From Candidatus Omnitrophota bacterium (lineage in GTDB: Bacteria; Omnitrophota; Omnitrophia; Omnitrophales; Aquincolibacteriaceae): 45,141 bases of DNA. The translations under genes were made by a program, and so were the position numbers. This document shows positions 1-7,246 of this stretch, in pieces. The number at the start of each line of letters is the position of its first letter. Positions within the stretch are counted from its first letter, which is position 1. Under the pieces are notes generated by a model that did no database searches, was not told the origin of the DNA, and was given only the letters and a program-made list of their open reading frames with translations. Where the stretch lies: assembly GCA_903820505.1 (NCBI GenBank), contig CAIJHQ010000029.1, positions 1-45,141 on the forward strand, given 5' to 3'.

Positions 1-1
1 C

Positions 2-415
2 GGACAGTGGTCCTGCCGGCAGGATTATCCCGCGCTTTACCAGCGGTGGCCGAGGCTTCTCGAGAATCTTTACGCTTCGCGGGGAGCGGGCACTTATCTG
101 AAGCATCTCGGAAAACTCGCCAGAGTGAAGGTGCTCATTATTGACGACTTCGGGATCCAGCCTCTGAGTGATCTACAGCGTAAAGATTTGCTTGAAATCG
201 TGGAAGACCGTTATAAAACAGGCAGCCTTGTCATCACAAGCCAGCTTCCGCTCCGGGACTGGCACGAACACATCGGAGAACCCACGATCGCCGATGCCGT
301 GATGGACCGGCTGCTGCACGGAGCCCACAAACTCGAACTGAAAGGAGACTCCATGCGGAAGGAAAAACCAACAAAAGATTGCCTCAATCCGACCACTATG
401 TTACAAAATCACTGA
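2..415 (+). CDS. istB: IstB-like helper ATPase of IS21-family element, 5'-partial
   Basis: The reading frame is open from base 2, so this is the C-terminal ~137 residues of a protein that starts outside the window. IstB is a AAA+ ATPase related to DnaC that assembles on DNA and stimulates the IstA transposase. Visible family hallmarks are a Walker B strand (LIIDDFG), the DLLEIVEDRY segment, the sensor-like VITSQLP, the WHE/IGEPTIADA stretch and the terminal ELKGDSMRK, all typical of IstB C-termini. The Walker A part is off the window. The frame looks intact to its TGA, so the element may be functional. Family assignment is firm; activity is unknown. Confidence 0.85.
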   Translation, partial: GQWSCRQDYPALYQRWPRLLENLYASRGAGTYLKHLGKLARVKVLIIDDFGIQPLSDLQRKDLLEIVEDRYKTGSLVITSQLPLRDWHEHIGEPTIADAVMDRLLHGAHKLELKGDSMRKEKPTKDCLNPTTMLQNH

Positions 416-439
416 ACTGATCCTACGAAAGACAGGGGG

Positions 440-505
440 TGGCCGGATTCATCGGAATATGTGGCCGCCTTCAGCGGATTGCGCAGTTTGGCCGTTCCCG
501 GATTT
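440..505 (+). repeat. IS21-type multiple terminal repeats
   Basis: Two clear tandem copies of a ~19-bp unit lie at 440-458 (TGGCCGGATTCATCGGAAT) and 462-480 (TGGCCGCCTTCAGCGGATT). A weaker third, starting TGGCCGTTCCCGGATT, lies at 489-504. Several degenerate TGGCCG...CGGA units just inside the end are a known trait of IS21-family termini, where IstA binds. They follow the istB stop by 25 bases. Confidence 0.6.
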
Positions 506-675
506 TGCCACCTCAAAAGGGGGTTTTCGGACGTTGGTCTCATAGCTGGAAAACACCGGGGGCATAATCTCTCCGTTGCCTCAAGGATAACTTCGGTCTT
601 TGAATTCGCAGGTTTCTTCGATAGAATCGGCTCTGTTTTTTCGCAGGCAGTTACGGGAGAAGGAGGCGGTTTCGC

Positions 676-1029
676 GTGGAAATAAGAATTATCGGCCAAA
701 AGATCCCCAAAGAAGAAACGTTGCGGTTCCTGGGCCAGCCGTTCGAGGACATGGTGAAATTTGTCGTGGACGTGCGTCTGGGCGTAATGGCCCTCGGAGG
801 GTCCATGCACGCGGACGCCGAGGCGGTCCTCTTACGGAATGGTTCAAACCAGTCGGACCTTTGGGGAGGGAATTTTTTTCCTAAAAATCCGGCCATGGCT
901 CAAATCGAACTCCATTCGCTGATCAATATCCGTCCCGCCGACAAGAACCGGTCGCTGGTCGTCCAGGATGAAGCTCTGGCCGGGAAGATCAAAGAAATTG
1001 CGGTTCAGTTGCTGGGGCTCCCGTGGTGA
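676..1029 (+). CDS. DUF5674 family protein
   Basis: A 117-residue soluble protein matching the DUF5674 pattern as I remember it: an N-terminal IxxQKIPKEE, a central DMVKFVVD, the GGSMHADAE segment, a GS..SDLWGGNFFP block and a late SLINIRP followed by NRS. No function is established. The GTG start is chosen because an AGGAGG Shine-Dalgarno sequence lies at 661-666, nine bases upstream. It overlaps the next gene by 7 bases, so the two are probably co-translated. It lies directly downstream of an IS21 end, which may supply or interrupt its promoter. Family call moderately confident; role unknown. Confidence 0.65.
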   Translation: MEIRIIGQKIPKEETLRFLGQPFEDMVKFVVDVRLGVMALGGSMHADAEAVLLRNGSNQSDLWGGNFFPKNPAMAQIELHSLINIRPADKNRSLVVQDEALAGKIKEIAVQLLGLPW

Positions 1030-1385
1030 CGCCGGTCTTTCATAAGGGCCTCACGCCGCAGAAGTGGGCCGCAAAGCCTTTCTCATGGCAGATCCTGAGC
1101 ATTGCCTCCGAATTGGGACGGGCTGAGAGCAGCCTCCAAAAAGGTCTCCCGGCACCCTTCAGGGCCTGCCTCGATAGGGGATTCGAGCTTATTGATCTGA
1201 CAGCGGAGGCGCATGCCGCGGAGGCTTCATTCCTCAAAGAATTTCTCCGGTTCCGCGAAGCCCTGGCCACTTTTTATGCTGACCCAGCCCCGCAAGCCCG
1301 TCTCAGCGAATTCCGCGCTTTAGCGAAGGCTCTGCTGACCCTCGAGCCGGAAGCTTATAATCTTCTCGGAGTCGTATCGAAATAG
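1023..1385 (+). CDS. conserved hypothetical protein paired with DUF5674
   Basis: A 120-residue, mostly helical, Ala/Leu-rich soluble protein. It starts with GTG inside the end of the DUF5674 gene (7-base overlap, different frame). The N-terminal FHKGLTPQKW and the central ILSIASELGRAES and CLDRGFELIDLT stretches recall small proteins that accompany DUF5674 in uncultured bacteria, but that link is from memory. I do not recognise a domain. No signal peptide, membrane helix or metal motif is visible. The overlap implies a functional pair; a toxin-antitoxin-like role is possible but nothing in the sequence proves it. Confidence 0.6.
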   Translation: MVTPVFHKGLTPQKWAAKPFSWQILSIASELGRAESSLQKGLPAPFRACLDRGFELIDLTAEAHAAEASFLKEFLRFREALATFYADPAPQARLSEFRALAKALLTLEPEAYNLLGVVSK

Positions 1386-1576
1386 CTTTGCAGCAGTTCT
1401 TCCGCAATGCCTTTCCGGCAGCCATTCCAAAGGTAAGAGACACGTCATAAATACGCTCGGATTGTATTGGAAAGACTTCAGGCCTCTCTATATATCACGT
1501 CCTATAATGTATCTTATGTAAAGTAGGCTATAGGGTGAACCCGTCTCAAAAAAGGCAGGAAATAGACGGCAAAACA

Positions 1577-1593
1577 GCGCCCAATGGCGGCGC
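1577..1593 (-). terminator. intrinsic terminator of yqeY / bat operon
   Basis: On the minus strand, five bases after the yqeY TAA, there is a GCGCC stem (1593-1589) and GGCGC partner (1581-1577) with a 7-base loop, followed by TGTTTT. Position and T-run fit a factor-independent terminator ending the long minus-strand unit. The stem is short, so strength is uncertain. Confidence 0.55.
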
Positions 1594-1598
1594 AAAAA

Positions 1599-2048
1599 TT
1601 ACGGAATCAGCAACGCTTTCACGGCTTCCTGGACCCGCTTGCCATCGGCTTTTCCATGGACAGCCGGCATCAGAACTTTCATGAGCTTTCCCATGTCTGC
1701 GGGGGTCTTAGCACCGCTTGCGGCAATCGCCTTCTGTATCGCTGACCTGAGATCTTCATCACTAAGTTGCTTGGGCAGATAAGATTCTAAAATAGCGAGC
1801 TCGGCCTTTTCCTTATCGACGAGATCCTTCCTCCCGGCTTTTTCAAAGCTCTCGAGGCTTTCCCGCCGCTGTTTGGCCTGCTTGGCAAGAACTCCCAAGA
1901 CATCCGCGTCATCGGCCTTGTCTTTCTTGGTCTGGATCAGATGGTTCATAACGGCGCTCTTCAACATGCGGAGCGTCGAAACTTTGACCGTTTCCCGGGC
2001 CTTCATTCCGCCGACGATATCGTTTTCGATCTGTTCCATAAGTCTCAT
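1599..2048 (-). CDS. yqeY: GatB/YqeY domain protein
   Basis: A 149-residue protein, the usual length for free-standing YqeY. It resembles the C-terminal tail domain of the GatB amidotransferase subunit, which contacts tRNA. Visible traits are the N-terminal MEQIENDIVGGMKARE, TLRMLKSA, the RRES..SFEKAGR stretch, the ESYLPKQLSDEDL segment and the C-terminal MGKLMKVLMPAVHGKADG, all typical of the family. The start is supported by AAGGAGA seven bases upstream. It is the last gene of the minus-strand run and is followed by a terminator hairpin. Its cellular role is not settled; an RNA-binding role is inferred from the GatB homology. Confidence 0.9.
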   Translation of the reverse strand: MRLMEQIENDIVGGMKARETVKVSTLRMLKSAVMNHLIQTKKDKADDADVLGVLAKQAKQRRESLESFEKAGRKDLVDKEKAELAILESYLPKQLSDEDLRSAIQKAIAASGAKTPADMGKLMKVLMPAVHGKADGKRVQEAVKALLIP

Positions 2049-2119
2049 GATAAGATCTCCTTTACATATTGTATTTTACAGTTACCGTGTGGCATACCAT
2101 TTCTTGGCCGACCTGACGA

Positions 2120-4219
2120 TCACCAATCTTTGTCCACCTGGGGCGGATTTTTGTTCACCGGCGGCCGCCGCAGGTCCTGGAGCTCTTTTTCGGATTCTTT
2201 GAGGGCATCAAGGATATTCAGCGCGTTCTCCTTGCTCATCTGGCCCTGTAGAGGGCGTCGTGCCTGGGCGTCTTTTTGGGGCTCCGACGGCTTCGGCTGC
2301 TCTCCTGATTGGTCTTCCTGTTCCTGCGCTTGTTGCTGCTGATCCTGCTGTTGCTGTTGTTCCTGAGCCTGCTTTTGCTGCTGCTCGCGCTTTTCTTGTT
2401 CTTCTTTTTCCTGCTGCTCTTTCTGTTGCTGGGCCTGCTTTTGCTGTTCGTCCTGTTGCTTTTGTTGCTGATCCTGCTTCTGTTGTTCCTGTTGCTGCTG
2501 ATCTTGCTGTTTTTGCTGCTGGCTCTGATCTTGTTGTTTTTGTTGTTGGCCCTGATCCTGAGGTTGTTGCTGTTTCTGCTGCTGCGCTTGGCCCTTTTCC
2601 TGTTGATCTTTTTGGTCCTGGGACTGATCTTGCTGTTGGTCCTTCTGGCCTTGCCCCTGGTTCTGCTGATCCTGCTTCCCCTGTCCCTGGTCCTTTTGGT
2701 TTTGCTGGCTCTGTTGGCTTTGCTGCTGGTTCTGCTGTTGTTGCTTCTGGTCTTTCTTTTGATCCTCTTTCTTGCGTTCCTGGTCCTTTTTCTCGAACCC
2801 CTTTTTCTGTTTTTGGAGGAACTCAAGATTATATTTGGCGTCTTTGTCGTTCGGGTCGATATCGAGGACCTTCTTGTACGATTCGATGGCCTTTTCGAAA
2901 TTCCCGAGCCGGTATTGCGTGTTGCCGTAATTATAAAGGGATTGGGCCTTCAGCTTGGGGTCCTGGGTCTTCACGGCGGTCTCAAGGTCCTGGGAGGCCT
3001 CCTGGAACGAATCGACCTTGTAAAGCGCGGACCCGAGGTCGTAGAGGACTTCCGGCGAGTCGGGATTCTTGAGCTGGACCTTGCGGTAGGCCTCAATGGC
3101 GGATTGATAACGTTTTCCCTGGAAATGTTCGTTGCCTTTTTTGACGGTGGTCTGCTGGGTCTCGAAAAACCCCGTTAAAAAGAAAAAAGCGAATAGGCAC
3201 CCCAGAAGCGCCGCGCTTTTTCGGTCTCTGCGGCGGACGAGCATTTCCGCGAACAGGAATATAAGTGCCATCACAAGGAAGATCTGGAACTGATCTTCCT
3301 TTTCCACAACCGTTTTCTCGGAGAATTGCTGTTCCCCCCAGCCGCGCAGATGCTTGAGAATAAGATCGACCTCTTTTTCGCCGGGCGTCCCGGGAAGATA
3401 GATGCCCCCGGTTTCTTTCGTGATCCTCTCCAGAAGAGGCTGATTGAGCTTGGTCAGGACCATCTGCCCGCTCCGGTCCTTCTTGAACCCGGTCCTCTCC
3501 CCTTTCTCATTCTTCAGGGGGATGGGCTCCCCTTCCGCGGTCCCGAGCCCGATGGCGTAGATCCGGACGCCGGCTTCCTTGACCTCGGCAATAGCGCTTT
3601 CGAGACCTCCTGTGAAGTCCTCGCCGTCGGTAAAGAGGATCAAGGCCTTGTATTTGAGCTCCTTTTGCGGGAATGCCCGGAGCGCCAGATGGATCGCCTG
3701 AGCCAGGGACGTCCCGGGGTCCGGCAAAAAGCCGACCTGGACCGCATCCAGGAACAGAAGGAACGCCGCGTGGTCCAGCGTCAGCGGGGTCTGCAGGAAA
3801 CCGGAGCCGGCGAACGTGACCATCCCGGTGCGGTCGCCGCGAAGATTGCGCACGAACGACTGGATCTCGAATTTCGCCTTTGTGATGCGATTGGGCTTGA
3901 TGTCCTCGGCCAGCATGCTCAGCGACGTATCGACCATGAAAATGATGTCCACACCCTTGCGCTGGACGCTCCGTTTTTCGTCACCCCATTGCGGCCGGGC
4001 AAGCGCCAGAACAATACACAGGACCACAATCGCCATGAGAAGGGACCGTGTCACCCACTCGGAGTTCCGGTAGCCCTCAAGAAGCTTCGCGAGCAAGACT
4101 TTCTCCTGGATCATCCGGCGGAGCCGTTTTTGCCAGAGCTTGCGGGAGAACCAGTAGAGGACCAGGACCGCCGGAACCAGCCACAGGAAAAGGAATATTT
4201 CGGGTTTCAGAAATTGCAT
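2120..4219 (-). CDS. batB: BatB-BatC fusion: VWA-domain membrane protein with TPR and Q-rich tail
   Basis: A 699-residue fusion. Residues 8-26 and 58-75 are membrane helices. Residues ~88-290 form a von Willebrand A domain with MIDAS motif DTSLS (97-101) and TDGED (197-201). Two more helices follow at ~312-328 and ~336-352. TPR-like repeats span ~356-470 (YDLGSALYKVD, YNYGNTQYRLGN, AKYNLEFL). Then comes an extreme Gln/Lys/Asp/Glu tail (~475-645) and a short C-terminal segment. In Bacteroides the first part is BatB and the TPR part is BatC; fusions occur. Bat proteins act with MoxR and DUF58 proteins in the envelope, with a reported role in stress or oxygen tolerance. The upstream junction to batA is split by a 155-bp insert. 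Confidence 0.88.
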   Translation of the reverse strand: MQFLKPEIFLFLWLVPAVLVLYWFSRKLWQKRLRRMIQEKVLLAKLLEGYRNSEWVTRSLLMAIVVLCIVLALARPQWGDEKRSVQRKGVDIIFMVDTSLSMLAEDIKPNRITKAKFEIQSFVRNLRGDRTGMVTFAGSGFLQTPLTLDHAAFLLFLDAVQVGFLPDPGTSLAQAIHLALRAFPQKELKYKALILFTDGEDFTGGLESAIAEVKEAGVRIYAIGLGTAEGEPIPLKNEKGERTGFKKDRSGQMVLTKLNQPLLERITKETGGIYLPGTPGEKEVDLILKHLRGWGEQQFSEKTVVEKEDQFQIFLVMALIFLFAEMLVRRRDRKSAALLGCLFAFFFLTGFFETQQTTVKKGNEHFQGKRYQSAIEAYRKVQLKNPDSPEVLYDLGSALYKVDSFQEASQDLETAVKTQDPKLKAQSLYNYGNTQYRLGNFEKAIESYKKVLDIDPNDKDAKYNLEFLQKQKKGFEKKDQERKKEDQKKDQKQQQQNQQQSQQSQQNQKDQGQGKQDQQNQGQGQKDQQQDQSQDQKDQQEKGQAQQQKQQQPQDQGQQQKQQDQSQQQKQQDQQQQEQQKQDQQQKQQDEQQKQAQQQKEQQEKEEQEKREQQQKQAQEQQQQQDQQQQAQEQEDQSGEQPKPSEPQKDAQARRPLQGQMSKENALNILDALKESEKELQDLRRPPVNKNPPQVDKDW

Positions 4220-4386
4220 CAGGGCACCCGACTTTCAATTAAAAAAAACATTGGGAAGTCGGTCCCAATACTTATCAATTTCCGTATAACGGAAATTGGG
4301 GCAGCCCAAGTCGCCATTAATAAAAACAAAACAATGACTTGTGCGGTGTTGTCCTGATGGACGATCTGAAAAATTAAAATATTCAT
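4219..4386 (-). CDS. possible 55-aa hydrophobic peptide inside the batA-batB insert
   Basis: The ATG at 4386-4384 overlaps the batA stop as TGATG. The frame stays open for 55 codons across the whole insert and ends at a TGA overlapping the batB ATG in the same TGATG way. The peptide begins MNILIFQIVHQ, has a hydrophobic segment at ~17-31 (QVIVLFLLMATWAAP) and ends IESRVP. I do not recognise it. The coupling at both ends comes from the duplicated 12-mer, so the open frame may be chance; codon use looks unlike the neighbours (A/T-rich). It could still be translated and preserve ribosome flow into batB. Confidence 0.3.
   Translation of the reverse strand: MNILIFQIVHQDNTAQVIVLFLLMATWAAPISVIRKLISIGTDFPMFFLIESRVP
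4241..4269 (-). terminator. intrinsic terminator within the batA-batB insert
   Basis: On the minus strand a 7-bp stem, ATTGGGA (4269-4263) with TCCCAAT (4256-4250), closes a 6-base loop and is followed by G and eight T residues (4248-4241). This is a textbook factor-independent terminator. It lies 22 bases upstream of the batB start and inside the inserted element, so it should reduce transcription of batB-batC and yqeY unless translation through the insert suppresses it. Confidence 0.6.
4276..4298. repeat. perfect palindrome inside the insert
   Basis: CAATTTCCGT (4276-4285), centre ATA, ACGGAAATTG (4289-4298): ten paired bases with a three-base centre. It is the most symmetric element of the insert and could be a hairpin in RNA or a protein-binding site. 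I see no other copy in the window. Confidence 0.6.
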
Positions 4387-5366
4387 CAGGGCACCTTAAG
4401 AAGCACGGTTCGCCGTAAGAAGATGTCCAGAAACAGCAGGATCAGCGCCGGGATCAGGAAAATCGCGAACAATTCGTTGTAGCTGCGGTATTCCTTGACC
4501 TTCACTTCGCTTTTTTCAAGCTTGTTGATCTTGTCGTAGATCTCGGAGAGCGCGGCCGGGTCGCGCGCGCGGAAGAAAAGCCCGCCGGTGATGTCCGCGA
4601 TGCGTTTCAGCGTCGTTTCGTCGATCTCCACGTTGGCCTGAACATAACGTTTCCCGAAAAGCGGATCGTCGACCGGGAACGGCACCATCCCGCCCTTCCC
4701 CACGCCGATCGTGTACACCTTGATCCCGAAACTCTTGGCGAGCTCGGCGGCGGTGACGGGATCGATGTTACCGGAATTGTTCTCGCCGTCCGTGATCAGG
4801 ATAATGACCTTGCTTTTGGCGTCGCTGTCGCGCAGGCGGTTGACGGCGGTGGAGATCCCCATCCCGATCGCCGTGCCGTCCGCGATCATCCCCACACGGA
4901 TCTCATTCAGCAGTTCGATCAGGATGCGGTAGTCCAGCGTCAGCGGGCATTGCGTGAACGCCTTCTTGGAGAAAACTACGAGACCGATGCGGTCGTTCTC
5001 GCGGCCCTTGATGAATTTGACGGCCTCCTGTTTGGCGACAAAGACACGGTTCTCCGGCTGGAAATCCTCGGCGAGCATGGAACCCGAAATGTCGAGGGCA
5101 ATGATAATGTCCACGCCTCGGGTCTGATACTCCCGGTCGGTAGCCACGGTGACGGGACGCGCCAATGCGGCCACCAGCAGCAGGAACACGAAGGCTCTCA
5201 GGACCGGAAGCAGTTGAAAAAAAATCATGCGCGTCGTAACAGGCCGGCGTTTTAAAAGGTCGAACGAAGAGAAAGCCAGTTCCAGTTTCTCGCGTTTCTT
5301 CGAGAAGGCGAGCACAAGCGGCACGAAAAACAGCAGAAGGAAAAAAGCGGGATGCCTAAACTCCAC
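4386..5366 (-). CDS. batA: BatA: VWA-domain membrane protein
   Basis: A 326-residue protein from the GTG at 5366. This start is chosen because GGAGGT lies five bases upstream and the protein then begins with EFRHPAFFLLLFF, the normal BatA opening; it overlaps the upstream batD frame by 11 bases. Membrane helices lie at ~5-21, ~51-69 and near the C-terminus (~298-318). A VWA domain lies between them, with MIDAS motif DISGS (92-96) and TDGEN (192-196). BatA is a conserved partner of BatB and the MoxR ATPase, placing a metal-dependent interaction domain at the membrane. Its stop lies in the first copy of the 12-bp repeat bordering the insert. Confidence 0.9.
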   Translation of the reverse strand: MEFRHPAFFLLLFFVPLVLAFSKKREKLELAFSSFDLLKRRPVTTRMIFFQLLPVLRAFVFLLLVAALARPVTVATDREYQTRGVDIIIALDISGSMLAEDFQPENRVFVAKQEAVKFIKGRENDRIGLVVFSKKAFTQCPLTLDYRILIELLNEIRVGMIADGTAIGMGISTAVNRLRDSDAKSKVIILITDGENNSGNIDPVTAAELAKSFGIKVYTIGVGKGGMVPFPVDDPLFGKRYVQANVEIDETTLKRIADITGGLFFRARDPAALSEIYDKINKLEKSEVKVKEYRSYNELFAIFLIPALILLFLDIFLRRTVLLKVP

Positions 5367-6309
5367 GCGGCACCTCCGTCGCGACCGGGGCCGGAGGCGG
5401 CGCGGCCTCTCGGACGATCTCTTCCGCTTTTTTGTTGATCTGGAGGACCTCGGCCGCGGGCGGCACCCACTTGGCGAATTTCGCGAGGTCGGCAGACTCA
5501 AGCACGTATTGGATCTTTTGATAGAGCGCCGGATCGATATGGATCGGGCGCAGAGCGCGCAGTGTTTCGAACGTGGTCAATTCGACCGCCAGGATCCGGT
5601 AACGCTTTTCGAAGAAGACGCGCAGGATCTCGGACAGCTTCAGGTAATATTGCTTCGTCATGCCTTTTTTGAGCAGATCGGATTCAAACAGCTCAGTAAG
5701 GCGAAGCAAGGCCTCCTGCTCGGGCGTCAGGGGCGAAGGCGGCGGCCCGGCCGCTTTCCGGTTCCGGAAAAATCGGCGGTAGATCCCGTAGCCGGCCGCG
5801 AGGACCGCGAGTACCATGAGGATCACAAGCCATTTGCCGGGATGGAACACGAGCGGGACGACGGATTTGATGTCCCGGATGTCCTCTTGCGGCTTTCCAC
5901 CAGCAATGCTTTTGACGGTCAGGTAAAGTTTGTTGGTTTGGACGCTTTTGATCGGCTGCCCTTCCTTACGGTATTGGATCGTGACGGGGTCCAGGATGAA
6001 TTCCCCCAGCCGGTACGTGGTGAGCGTGAATTTTTTTCCCGAGATGATCTTTTTCTTTTCCTTCCGCGAAATGTCCTCGGTTTTTTTGATCTCCAGGATG
6101 TCCGAGGCCGGAGGCGGAATACTGGAAAGGACCTGGATGTCCGGAGAGTGCTCGACGGTAACGGTATAAGTGAGCCGGTCGCCGACGGTCAGAAAGGCTC
6201 TGTCGATCTCGGCCTTGACGCGAATATCGTCGGCCGTTTTGTCCGCGGCAAACCCGCGGGGGCTGATCAGACCGATCAGGAGAAGCGCGAGAAAAAGGGC
6301 CCTTCTCAT
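5356..6309 (-). CDS. BatD-like / DUF4381-type envelope protein
   Basis: A 317-residue protein with a signal peptide or N-terminal helix (1-21, cut near AFA/ADK), a beta-rich extracytoplasmic part (~25-155; VGDRLTYTVTVEHSPDIQV is typical of BatD-type Ig-like repeats), one membrane helix (~160-177) and a cytoplasmic helical tail (LTELFESDLL, YYLKLSEILRVFFEKRY) like that of DUF4381/BatD proteins next to VWA genes. The start overlaps the DUF58 stop as ATGA, so the two are translationally coupled. A role in presenting or scaffolding the BatA/BatB VWA proteins is inferred from context. The exact subfamily is uncertain. Confidence 0.75.
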   Translation of the reverse strand: MRRALFLALLLIGLISPRGFAADKTADDIRVKAEIDRAFLTVGDRLTYTVTVEHSPDIQVLSSIPPPASDILEIKKTEDISRKEKKKIISGKKFTLTTYRLGEFILDPVTIQYRKEGQPIKSVQTNKLYLTVKSIAGGKPQEDIRDIKSVVPLVFHPGKWLVILMVLAVLAAGYGIYRRFFRNRKAAGPPPSPLTPEQEALLRLTELFESDLLKKGMTKQYYLKLSEILRVFFEKRYRILAVELTTFETLRALRPIHIDPALYQKIQYVLESADLAKFAKWVPPAAEVLQINKKAEEIVREAAPPPAPVATEVPRGV

Positions 6310-7178
6310 TGCCGCTCCCGTTTTTTGAAGAACTTGAAGAGCGGCTCGACATAGGAAGTGTTCGCGGGAATATCGATCCGGTCGATCTGCAGCTGCTTGA
6401 AAAGCTTCTCTAAAGCCGCTTGCTTCGCTTCCGCGTCTTCCCGGAACCGTTTCCGGAAAGCCGCCGAGGTCGTGTCCACAAGCGCGGTCTGACCGCTCTC
6501 GCGGTCCGCTAATTCGATCAAGCCGTTCGGCGGAAAACTTTTTTCCAGGGCGTCCCGGAGATGCACAGCGATCACATCGTGTTTCCGGCTCAGTATCCGG
6601 AGGGCCTTCTCGTAACCCTCATCCATGAAATCCGAGATCAAAAAAATAACGGAGGTGCGCGTCAGGACGCGGTAGAGGTATTCGATGGCGCTTTGAAGCC
6701 GGGTTTTCGTCTTGCGGGGCTGATAGCCGAGGATCTCCCGGATAACGCGCAGGGCGTGGTTCCTCCCCTTCTTGACCGGCACGAATTTTTCCACATCCTC
6801 GGTGACGATCAGCAGTCCGGTCTTGTCGTTGTTCTTGACGGCGGAGAACGCGAGGATGGCCGTGATCTCGGCGGCGATCTCGGACTTCAGCTTGTCCGTG
6901 GAACCGAAATACTGCGAGCCGGACATATCGACGGCGAATATGACCGTCAGTTCGCGGGTCTCGACGAATTTTTTAACGAACGGATTGAGCGACCGGGCCG
7001 TCACGTTCCAGTCGATGGTGCGGATGTCGTCGCCGGGGACGTATTCCCGGACGTCGGCGAATTCGATGCCCTGTCCCTTGAAGACCGACTCGTATTCCCC
7101 GCCGAAGAGATCATTGACAAGACGATTCGTGTGGATCTCGATGCGCCGGACTTTTTTGAGAAGCGCCGCAGGGATCAT
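6306..7178 (-). CDS. DUF58 protein of MoxR-Bat operon
   Basis: A 290-residue soluble protein with the DUF58 signature DVREYVPGDDIRTIDWNVTA (42-61) followed by a VWA-like fold with DMSGS at 84-88 and LISDF further on. DUF58 proteins nearly always follow moxR and precede VWA genes; they are thought to be MoxR partners or substrates, though the biochemistry is poorly known. The gene lies 68 bases after moxR and overlaps the downstream BatD-like gene by four bases (ATGA). Length is normal for the short cytoplasmic DUF58 type. Confidence 0.9.
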   Translation of the reverse strand: MIPAALLKKVRRIEIHTNRLVNDLFGGEYESVFKGQGIEFADVREYVPGDDIRTIDWNVTARSLNPFVKKFVETRELTVIFAVDMSGSQYFGSTDKLKSEIAAEITAILAFSAVKNNDKTGLLIVTEDVEKFVPVKKGRNHALRVIREILGYQPRKTKTRLQSAIEYLYRVLTRTSVIFLISDFMDEGYEKALRILSRKHDVIAVHLRDALEKSFPPNGLIELADRESGQTALVDTTSAAFRKRFREDAEAKQAALEKLFKQLQIDRIDIPANTSYVEPLFKFFKKRERQ

Positions 7179-7246
7179 GGTCTAGAAGTCCTTATTGAGT
7201 GTGGTTTTATTCCCCATAAAATTTTCCGGACGACTTTTAAAGGGAA

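Larger units (their letters stand above)
1..505 (+). mobile_element. IS21-family insertion sequence, right-hand part (truncated by window edge)
   Basis: The segment holds the C-terminal part of an IstB-type helper ATPase followed by tandem copies of a short terminal repeat, which is the normal layout of the right end of IS21-family elements. The transposase gene (istA) and the left end would lie before the window. The exact outer boundary is not fixed because no target duplication can be seen; the last recognisable repeat ends near 505. Family assignment is by the IstB protein and the repeat structure. Confidence 0.75.
4217..4395 (-). mobile_element. 155-bp AT-rich insert flanked by perfect 12-bp direct repeats (MITE-like)
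   Basis: The 12-mer GGTGCCCTGATG (minus strand) occurs exactly at both 4395-4384, where it contains the batA stop, and 4228-4217, where it contains the batB start. The 155 bp between the copies are clearly more AT-rich than the flanking genes. They contain a perfect 10-bp-arm palindrome (4276-4298) and a terminator hairpin (4241-4269). Deleting the insert plus one repeat restores a single TGATG overlap of batA stop and batB start, preceded by AAGGTG as ribosome site. This is what a target-site duplication from an insertion looks like. No terminal inverted repeats are evident, so the element type is unknown. Confidence 0.6.

Noticed and set aside
1386-1576. Promoter-like TATAAT at 1503-1508 and other signals in the 213-base gap between the plus-strand pair and yqeY.
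   Set aside because: No acceptable -35 at the right distance and no plus-strand gene downstream; the gap holds only AT-rich sequence plus the yqeY terminator.
2260-3178. Long plus-strand open frames rich in Leu or Ala/Val opposite the batBC tail.
   Set aside because: They are the antisense of the low-complexity Gln/Lys codons; CAG/AAG repeats read backwards give Leu-rich frames. No ribosome site or family resemblance.
4330-4395. Hammerhead ribozyme core at the insert edge (CTGATGA on the minus strand).
   Set aside because: The required GAAA partner and pairing helix II are missing; CTGATG is simply part of the duplicated 12-mer.
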